DNA of 47,966 nucleotides from Salinarimonas soli (GTDB taxonomy: Bacteria > Pseudomonadota > Alphaproteobacteria > Rhizobiales > Beijerinckiaceae), in assembly GCF_008386575.1 (NCBI RefSeq), contig NZ_VUOA01000040.1:1-47966 (forward strand), written 5' to 3'. The position numbers and the translations under genes are program-made. Shown piece by piece: positions 42,366 through 47,966 of the stretch. Positions within the stretch are counted from its first letter, which is position 1. Each line of letters begins with the position of its first letter. The notes under the pieces are model-generated. The model had not been told where the DNA came from. It saw nothing but the letters and a program-made list of their open reading frames with translations, and did not search any database.

Positions 42366-42665
42366 CGCGACGTCTCCCCTCTCCCGGGGGGAGAGGGGCC
42401 AGGGGTGAGGGGTGACCATCTCAAACCAGCGATCTCCCACCCCGTTGCTCCCACCCATCACCCTCGTCCTGAGGTGCCCTGCGGAGCAGGGCCTCGAAGG
42501 GCGGTCCAGGGATCTCCGGAGAGCCGTGGCAGAGGTGGTGCGTGCTTCGAGACGCCCGCTGGCGCGGGCTCCTCAGCATGAGGGGGTGGGAACTCGCTGG
42601 AACCGCGTGGTACCCCCTCACCCCCTGGCACTTCGTGCATACCTCTCCCCATGGGAGAGGGGAGC
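42366..42665. repeat. Extragenic repeat cluster after trmD
   Basis: A CCCCTCTCCC/GGGAGAGGGG palindrome lies at 42380-42405. A long element at 42466-42590 starts CCCTCGTCCTGAGGTGCC, carries GCCCTGCGGAGCAGGGC, and ends GGCTCCTCAGCATGAGGG. A CCTCTCCC/GGGAGAGG palindrome lies at 42635-42662. The long element matches those at 5796-6078. No gene is supported here. Confidence 0.6.
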
Positions 42666-42670
42666 CGCGC

Positions 42671-43426
42671 TCACTTCGGCTGGACGAAGATGTTGATGCG
42701 CAGGTTGGGGTCGGTGGGGTCGGTGAGGTCGGTGACGTATTCCTCGATGAAGGTGTCCTTCACCGTGACGCCCTTGGCGTCGAGATAGGCCGTGATCGTC
42801 TCGTAGGTGCTGTCGATGTCGTCGTAGGGCGACTCGTGGACGAAGCGCAGCGCCTTGCCGGACGGGGTCGTGCCGGCGCGGATCTCGGGGTTCACGGGGG
42901 AGGGGCCCTCGAGAGGGCGGTCCAGCGGCACGATCGCGTCGTAGCGGAAGCCGAGGTCGTCGGTCTCGACGAACACCGTGATGGGGCGGCCGGTGGGCGT
43001 GATCCCCATCGGCTTCAGGGCCGCCTCGATGCGCGCGAAGGTGGTCTTCAGGTGGCTGAAGCCGTCGTCCCAGGTGCTGCGGCCCGAGACGATGGCGGCG
43101 GGGCGCGCCGGGAGCGTGACCTCGTCCACGTCGTTGGGGTCGCCGGGGGTGGGCACGAGGGTCTGGCGGGTGCCGGGCGCCGGCTGGGCCGTCGCGGGAC
43201 CCGGAGGCGGAGCGGGCTGGGCGGCCGCGGGCGGGGGAGCCGGAGCGGGCTGGGGCTCGGCGGGCGTTGCGGCCGGCGGGGGGAGGGGAGCGCTCTCGAC
43301 CGGCGCCGGGCGGGGCGCGGCGCCCGCGTCGGGCGCGGGTGCCGTCTGGCCCAGGACGGCCGTGGAGGAGACGAGCAGCCCCACGAGGGCGAGGCGGAGG
43401 GTCGAAGGGGAGCGCCGGCGGAGCAT
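42671..43426 (-). CDS. Exported protein with GyrI-like domain
   Basis: The 251-residue product has a signal peptide (TLRLALVGLLVSSTAVLGQ) and a Pro/Ala-rich linker of about 75 residues. The C-terminal 150 residues resemble the GyrI/SOUL-like effector-binding fold: TTFARIEAALKP, ITVFVETDDLGFRYDAIVPL, GKALRFVHESPYDDIDSTYETITAYLDAKG and TFIEEYVTDL. Periplasmic small-molecule binding is likely; the ligand is unknown. It is divergent from dapF. Confidence 0.8.
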   Translation of the reverse strand: MLRRRSPSTLRLALVGLLVSSTAVLGQTAPAPDAGAAPRPAPVESAPLPPPAATPAEPQPAPAPPPAAAQPAPPPGPATAQPAPGTRQTLVPTPGDPNDVDEVTLPARPAAIVSGRSTWDDGFSHLKTTFARIEAALKPMGITPTGRPITVFVETDDLGFRYDAIVPLDRPLEGPSPVNPEIRAGTTPSGKALRFVHESPYDDIDSTYETITAYLDAKGVTVKDTFIEEYVTDLTDPTDPNLRINIFVQPK

Positions 43427-43581
43427 GGTGATCTCTGATGTGCGAATCGCAAGCGTGGGTCAACGCCGCGACGCGGAGCATAGGTTCCCGGGCGGCCCGC
43501 CGCGAGCCCGTGCCGTAACGTCCGGACTCGCGATTTTCATGGCTTTGGCCCATATAGCGGCGGGTCAGCCCGGAAGATGCC

Positions 43582-44463
43582 ATGAGCGCGCTCGATCACC
43601 ACCGCTTCCTGAAGATGAACGGCCTCGGCAACGAGATCGTCGTGGTGGACCTGCGCGGCTCCAAGACGCGTATCCAGCCCCACGAGGCCCGTGCCATCGC
43701 GGCCGATCCGCGCTCGCGCTTCGACCAGCTCATGGCGATCCACGATCCGGTCGTCGAGGGCACGGACGCTTACTTGCGCATCCTCAACACCGACGGCTCG
43801 GAATCGGGCGCCTGCGGCAACGGCACGCGTTGCGTCGCCTGGGCCATGATGGCGGACGCCCAGATGGGCGGGAGCCCTGAGCGCCTCACGCTCCAGACCA
43901 AGGCGGGGCTCCTGCCGGCCTGGCGGGTGTCGGACCTCGTCTTCACCGTCGACATGGGCCGGCCCCGGCTGCGCTGGGACGAGATCCCCCTGGCGGAGGA
44001 GTTTCGCGACACCCGGATGATCGAGCTCCAGATCGGTCCCATCGACGCGCCCGTCCTGCACTCGCCCTCCGCCGTTAACATGGGCAACCCGCACGCGATC
44101 TTCTGGGTCGACGACGTGAACGCCCACGATCTCGCCCGCGTGGGCTCGCTCCTCGAGAACCATCCCGTCTTCCCCGAGCGCGCCAACATCTCGCTCGCCG
44201 AGGTGCGCGGGCCCGAGCACATCGTGCTCAGGGTCTGGGAGCGGGGGGTTGGCCTCACCCGGGCCTGCGGCTCGGCTGCCTGCGCGGCCGTCGTTGCGGC
44301 GGCTCGCAAGAAGCTCACGGGGCGCAAGGCGACCGTGTCGCTGCCCGGCGGCGACCTCACGATCGAGTGGCGCGAGAGCGACGACCGGGTCCTCATGACC
44401 GGCCCCGTCGAGCTCGAATGGGAGGGTACCTTCGCCCCCGCGCTCTTCGCCGGGGCGGCCTGA
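43582..44463 (+). CDS. dapF: Diaminopimelate epimerase
   Basis: The 293-residue product has both catalytic Cys: C78 in [10 protein letters not shown] and C229 in [10 protein letters not shown], with the opening [15 protein letters not shown]. It converts LL- to meso-diaminopimelate for lysine and peptidoglycan. Its stop overlaps the mtaB start as TGATG. Confidence 0.95.
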   Translation: MSALDHHRFLKMNGLGNEIVVVDLRGSKTRIQPHEARAIAADPRSRFDQLMAIHDPVVEGTDAYLRILNTDGSESGACGNGTRCVAWAMMADAQMGGSPERLTLQTKAGLLPAWRVSDLVFTVDMGRPRLRWDEIPLAEEFRDTRMIELQIGPIDAPVLHSPSAVNMGNPHAIFWVDDVNAHDLARVGSLLENHPVFPERANISLAEVRGPEHIVLRVWERGVGLTRACGSAACAAVVAAARKKLTGRKATVSLPGGDLTIEWRESDDRVLMTGPVELEWEGTFAPALFAGAA

Positions 44464-45710
44464 TGGGGGTCGAGGTCGTCACCTTCGGCTGCCGGCTCAA
44501 CATCTATGAATCCGAGGCGATGGAACGGCAGGCCCGGGAGGCCGGCCACGAGAACCTCGTGATCGTGAACACCTGCGCGGTGACGGGCGAGGCCGCCCGC
44601 CAGGCCCGCCAGACCATCCGCCGGATCAAGCGCGAGCGGCCCGAGGCACGGATCGTGGTGACGGGCTGCGCCGCGCAGGTCGAGCCCGGCGCCTTCGCGG
44701 CGATGCCCGAGGTGGGCGGGGTTCTGGGCAACCACGAGAAGATGAAGCCGGAGACCTGGGGCGCGCTCCTCGACCCCGCCGACACCGAGCGGGTGCGGGT
44801 CGCCGACATCATGGCGGTGCGAGAGACCGCGCTTCATCTCATCGACGGCATGCGGGGGCGCACCCGCGCCTTCGTCCAGGTCCAGAACGGCTGCGACCAC
44901 CGCTGCACGTTCTGCATCATCCCCTTCGGCCGGGGTAACTCCCGCTCCGCCCCCATGGGCGCCGTGGTGGAGCAGGTGCGCACGCTCTACCAGCACGGCG
45001 CCCGCGAGGTGGTGCTCACGGGCGTCGACATGACGGGCTACGGCCGCGACCTGCCGGGCGCGCCCGCGCTCGGCACCCTCGTGAGGGCGGTGCTGCGGCA
45101 CGTGCCCGATCTCCCGCGCCTGCGCCTGTCCTCCATCGATTCCGTCGAGGCGGACGCGGACCTGCTCGACGCCATCGCCACCGAGCCCCGGCTGATGCCG
45201 CATCTCCATCTCTCGCTCCAGGCCGGGGACGATCTCGTCCTCAAGCGCATGAAGCGGCGCCATTCCCGGGCGGAGGCCATCCGCTTCTGCCAGGAGGTGC
45301 GGCGGCTTCGCCCCGACGTCGTGCTCGGCGCCGACATCATCGCGGGCTTCCCCACCGAGACGGAGGAGGCGTTCGCGCGCTCCCTCGATCTCGTGGACGA
45401 ATGCGGCCTCACCCATCTCCACGTCTTCCCCTTCTCGCCGCGCCCCGGCACCCCCGCGGCCCGCATGCCCCAGGTGCCGCGGGACGTCGTCAAGGACCGG
45501 GCCCGGCGCCTGCGCGAGCGGGGCGAGGCGGCGCTCCGGCGCCATCTCGACGCCCAGGTCGGGACGTGGGCGCGGGTTCTCGTGGAGCTCGGCGATGTCG
45601 GGCGCACGGAAAGCTTCGCGCCGGTGCGGCTCCCGGGGGGCGCTCGGGCGGGCGATCTCCTTGAGGTGGCGATCGCAGGGCACGACGGGCGGGCGCTGAT
45701 CGCGGCGTGA
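44463..45710 (+). CDS. mtaB: tRNA t6A37 methylthiotransferase
   Basis: The 415-residue product has three N-terminal cluster Cys (C10 in TFGCRLN, C38 in NTCAVT, C69 in TGCAAQ) and the radical-SAM motif C144-x3-C148-x2-C151 (CDHRCTFC). A TRAM-like tail follows. Length and motifs fit MtaB, which makes ms2t6A in tRNA. It overlaps dapF and is probably co-transcribed with it. Confidence 0.92.
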   Translation: MGVEVVTFGCRLNIYESEAMERQAREAGHENLVIVNTCAVTGEAARQARQTIRRIKRERPEARIVVTGCAAQVEPGAFAAMPEVGGVLGNHEKMKPETWGALLDPADTERVRVADIMAVRETALHLIDGMRGRTRAFVQVQNGCDHRCTFCIIPFGRGNSRSAPMGAVVEQVRTLYQHGAREVVLTGVDMTGYGRDLPGAPALGTLVRAVLRHVPDLPRLRLSSIDSVEADADLLDAIATEPRLMPHLHLSLQAGDDLVLKRMKRRHSRAEAIRFCQEVRRLRPDVVLGADIIAGFPTETEEAFARSLDLVDECGLTHLHVFPFSPRPGTPAARMPQVPRDVVKDRARRLRERGEAALRRHLDAQVGTWARVLVELGDVGRTESFAPVRLPGGARAGDLLEVAIAGHDGRALIAA

Positions 45711-45866
45711 GGCTCCTGCGGGGCGCAAGACGACGCGCCGAAGGCGCTCCCTCGACGGGAGCGTGGACAACACCCGGATTCTCGGGTATAGGCCGCCCCC
45801 TAAATCACAACAGGACGCCGAAATCCCGCGCGGGCCCGAGGCCCACGCAACGGCAGGAGCTTTGTC

Positions 45867-46277
45867 ATGAACATCATCGAGCAGCTCGAGCGCGAGCAGA
45901 TCGCCCGCCTCAACAAGACCATTCCGGATTTCGAGCCGGGCGACACGGTCATCGTGAACGTGAAGGTGAAGGAAGGCGAGCGCTCGCGCGTTCAGGCCTA
46001 TGAGGGCGTGGTGATCGCGCGCTCGGGCGGCGGCCTCAACGAGAGCTTTACCGTGCGCAAGATCTCCTATGGCGAGGGCGTGGAGCGCGTGTTCCCGGTC
46101 TACTCGCCGATGATCGACTCGCTCAAGGTCGTGCGCCGCGGCAAGGTCCGCCGCGCCAAGCTCTATTACCTGCGCGATCGCCGCGGCAAGGCCGCCCGCA
46201 TCGCCGAGCGCGTCGACCGCTCCGGCAAGCCGGGCGACGCCAAGCGCGGCGGCCAGCCCGCCACCGCGGCCGAGTGA
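45867..46277 (+). CDS. rplS: 50S ribosomal protein bL19
   Basis: The 136-residue product has [36 protein letters not shown] and [21 protein letters not shown], both diagnostic for bL19. It has a Lys/Arg-rich tail longer than in E. coli. The ATG follows GGCAGGAGCTTTGTC. A strong terminator follows at 46309. Confidence 0.97.
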   Translation: MNIIEQLEREQIARLNKTIPDFEPGDTVIVNVKVKEGERSRVQAYEGVVIARSGGGLNESFTVRKISYGEGVERVFPVYSPMIDSLKVVRRGKVRRAKLYYLRDRRGKAARIAERVDRSGKPGDAKRGGQPATAAE

Positions 46278-46308
46278 GCGTCGCGCTCGCCTGAGACGAC
46301 ATCCTCCA

Positions 46309-46333
46309 CGCCGGCCCCCGGGGCCGGCGTTTT
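46309..46333 (+). terminator. Terminator after rplS
   Basis: CGCCGGCCCC-C-GGGGCCGGCG forms a 10-bp stem, followed by TTTT. Confidence 0.9.
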
Positions 46334-46456
46334 CGCATGCAAGACCGCCTCCCGCGGGGCCCTGCGCCGGTTTCATGCGCGTTTTGGCGTATTGTGGCCC
46401 GGGCGCTCCCCGCTTTAATGAGGCGCATCCCATCGGTCTTTGACAGGACGGCCCCG

Positions 46457-47881
46457 ATGAAGCCCCGCACCCTCTACGACAAGATCTGGGACGACCACGT
46501 CGTCGACACGCAGCCGGACGGGACCTGCCTTCTCTACATCGACCGCCACCTCGTCCACGAGGTGACGAGCCCGCAGGCCTTCGAGGGCCTGCGCGTGGCC
46601 GGGCGTCCCGTGCGCGCGCCGCACAAGACGCTCGCTGTCGTCGACCACAACGTGCCGACCTCCGACCGCAAGGACGGCATCGCCGACCCGGAGAGCGCGA
46701 CCCAGGTCCAGACGCTCGCCGACAACGCCCGCGACTTCGGCGTCGAGTACTACAACGAGCTCGACGTGCGGCAGGGCATCGTCCACATCATCGGGCCGGA
46801 GCAGGGCTTCACGCTGCCGGGCACCACGATCGTGTGCGGCGACAGCCACACCTCGACGCATGGCGCCTTCGGGGCGCTGGCGCACGGCATCGGCACCTCG
46901 GAGGTCGAGCACGTGCTCGCCACCCAGACGCTGATCCAGTCCAAGGCGAAGAACATGCGCGTGACGGTCGACGGGCAATTGCCCCCCGGCGTCACGGCGA
47001 AGGACATCATCCTCGCGATCATCGGCGAGATCGGCACAGCCGGCGGCACCGGCCACGTCATCGAATATGCGGGCGAGGCCATCCGCTCGCTCTCGATGGA
47101 AGGCCGGATGACGGTCTGCAACATGTCGATCGAGGGCGGCGCCCGCGCAGGCCTCATCGCTCCCGACGAGAAGACCTTCGCCTACCTGAAGGACCGCCCG
47201 AAGTCGCCGAAGGGCGACGCCTGGGACGCGGCCGTGCGCTACTGGAGCACGCTGCACACCGACGAGGGCGCGCATTTCGACCGCGAGGTGCGCCTCGATG
47301 CGGCGAACCTGCCGCCCATCGTGACCTGGGGCACGAGCCCGGAGGACGTGGTGTCGGTGACCGGCGTGGTGCCGAACCCCGACGACATCGCCGACGAGAA
47401 CAAGCGCCGCTCCAAGCACCGCGCGCTCGACTATATGGGCCTCACCCCCGGCACCCGGATCACCGACATCACCCTGGACCGCGTGTTCATCGGCTCGTGC
47501 ACCAACGGCCGCATCGAGGACCTCCGGGCGGTGGCGAAGGTGGTCGAGGGCAAGCGCGTCCACGCCAACGTCAACGCCATGATCGTCCCGGGCTCGGGGC
47601 TGGTGAAGATGCAGGCGGAGGCCGAGGGCCTCGACCGGATCTTCATCGCGGCGGGCTTCGACTGGCGCGAGCCGGGCTGCTCCATGTGCCTTGCCATGAA
47701 CGCCGACCGGCTCTCCCCCAACGAGCGCTGCGCCTCCACCTCGAACCGCAACTTCGAGGGCCGCCAGGGCTTTAAGGGCCGCACCCACCTCGTCTCCCCC
47801 GCCATGGCGGCAGCCGCCGCGATCGCGGGCCGCTTCGTCGACATCCGCGAATGGGCGTCGCTGGCGGAAGCGGCGCAGTAG
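46457..47881 (+). CDS. leuC: 3-isopropylmalate dehydratase large subunit
   Basis: The 474-residue product has [4Fe-4S] ligands C348 (IGSCTNGR), C408 and C411 (GCSMCLAMN), and [16 protein letters not shown]. It isomerises 2- to 3-isopropylmalate in leucine synthesis together with LeuD, which is not in the window. ATG 46457 gives family length; the frame is open upstream. It follows rplS, a common order in Hyphomicrobiales. Confidence 0.97.
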   Translation: MKPRTLYDKIWDDHVVDTQPDGTCLLYIDRHLVHEVTSPQAFEGLRVAGRPVRAPHKTLAVVDHNVPTSDRKDGIADPESATQVQTLADNARDFGVEYYNELDVRQGIVHIIGPEQGFTLPGTTIVCGDSHTSTHGAFGALAHGIGTSEVEHVLATQTLIQSKAKNMRVTVDGQLPPGVTAKDIILAIIGEIGTAGGTGHVIEYAGEAIRSLSMEGRMTVCNMSIEGGARAGLIAPDEKTFAYLKDRPKSPKGDAWDAAVRYWSTLHTDEGAHFDREVRLDAANLPPIVTWGTSPEDVVSVTGVVPNPDDIADENKRRSKHRALDYMGLTPGTRITDITLDRVFIGSCTNGRIEDLRAVAKVVEGKRVHANVNAMIVPGSGLVKMQAEAEGLDRIFIAAGFDWREPGCSMCLAMNADRLSPNERCASTSNRNFEGRQGFKGRTHLVSPAMAAAAAIAGRFVDIREWASLAEAAQ

Positions 47882-47902
47882 GCGTTTCACCCGTGAATGA
47901 CC

Positions 47903-47932
47903 GAAGGCCGCCGGGGCGACCCGGCGGCCTTC
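47903..47932 (+). terminator. Terminator hairpin after leuC
   Basis: GAAGGCCGCCGGG-GCGA-CCCGGCGGCCTTC is a perfect 13-bp stem with a GCGA tetraloop, 21 bp after the stop. Only a short T-containing tail follows. A partial C-rich/G-rich repeat closes the window at 47942-47966. Confidence 0.8.
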
Positions 47933-47966
47933 GTCGTTGAGGCCCTCTCCCCTCTCCCCGATGGGG

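Noticed and set aside
43770-46433. 887-codon minus-strand frame
   Set aside because: It is antisense to dapF, mtaB and rplS, all of which have intact catalytic or family signatures.
46415-47890. 491-codon minus-strand frame
   Set aside because: It is antisense to leuC and has no recognisable domain.

Overview
The window is high-GC DNA from an alphaproteobacterium, most likely Hyphomicrobiales (Methylobacteriaceae- or Bosea-like). The evidence is the conserved block ffh-rpsP-rimM-trmD followed by dapF-mtaB-rplS-leuC, an HWE-family sensor kinase, a CtrA-type TTAA-N7-TTAA box, a SAM-II riboswitch in front of metNIQ, and palindromic intergenic repeats of the kind common in this order. The genus is not settled by the sequence. 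The first ~35 bases are homopolymer-like and look like a contig edge.

Layout. 1-8.2 kb is chromosomal backbone: tRNA-Gly(GCC), an HWE kinase divergent from a single-domain response regulator, an L,D-transpeptidase, an ABC exporter, a repeat-bearing lipoprotein and a succinate-semialdehyde-type dehydrogenase. 8,192-29,328 is a complete Tn7-like transposon of 21,137 bp. It has an 18-bp terminal inverted repeat with one mismatch, a 5-bp GAGAG target duplication, TnsB-site-like repeats inside both ends, and a tnsA-tnsB-tnsC-tniQ operon at its right side. That right end lies 2 bp beyond the duplication from the CCA end of an intact tRNA-Arg(CCG) gene, so the likely attachment site is the tRNA 3' end.

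Cargo of the element. From the left end inwards there is a PD-(D/E)XK-type nuclease protein, a possible RES-like protein, an XRE regulator, a 1,287-residue protein made of an XRE domain plus two tandem Zn-ribbon amino-methyltransferases, and convergent to it an AT-richer McrB/McrC-like pair. Methyltransferase and McrBC-like genes together look like a complete modification-dependent or LlaJI-like restriction-modification module, with the two methyltransferases joined in one chain. Next to the transposition genes is a stand-alone AAA+/M41 (FtsH-like) protease without visible membrane segments, preceded and followed by short Arg/Pro-rich reading frames with good ribosome binding sites. No Cas genes, CRISPR array or tnsE were seen.

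29.3-48 kb returns to backbone: tRNA-Arg, a CHRD-domain secreted protein divergent from an ECF sigma/anti-sigma pair (both directions carry a matching GGAAT-N17-YGTC promoter), a helix-hairpin-helix membrane protein, a MarR/OhrR-like regulator, the SAM-II-controlled methionine importer, a cytochrome P450, and the translation/SRP, lysine and leucine biosynthesis genes. Removing the element would place gabD and tRNA-Arg about 0.3 kb apart.
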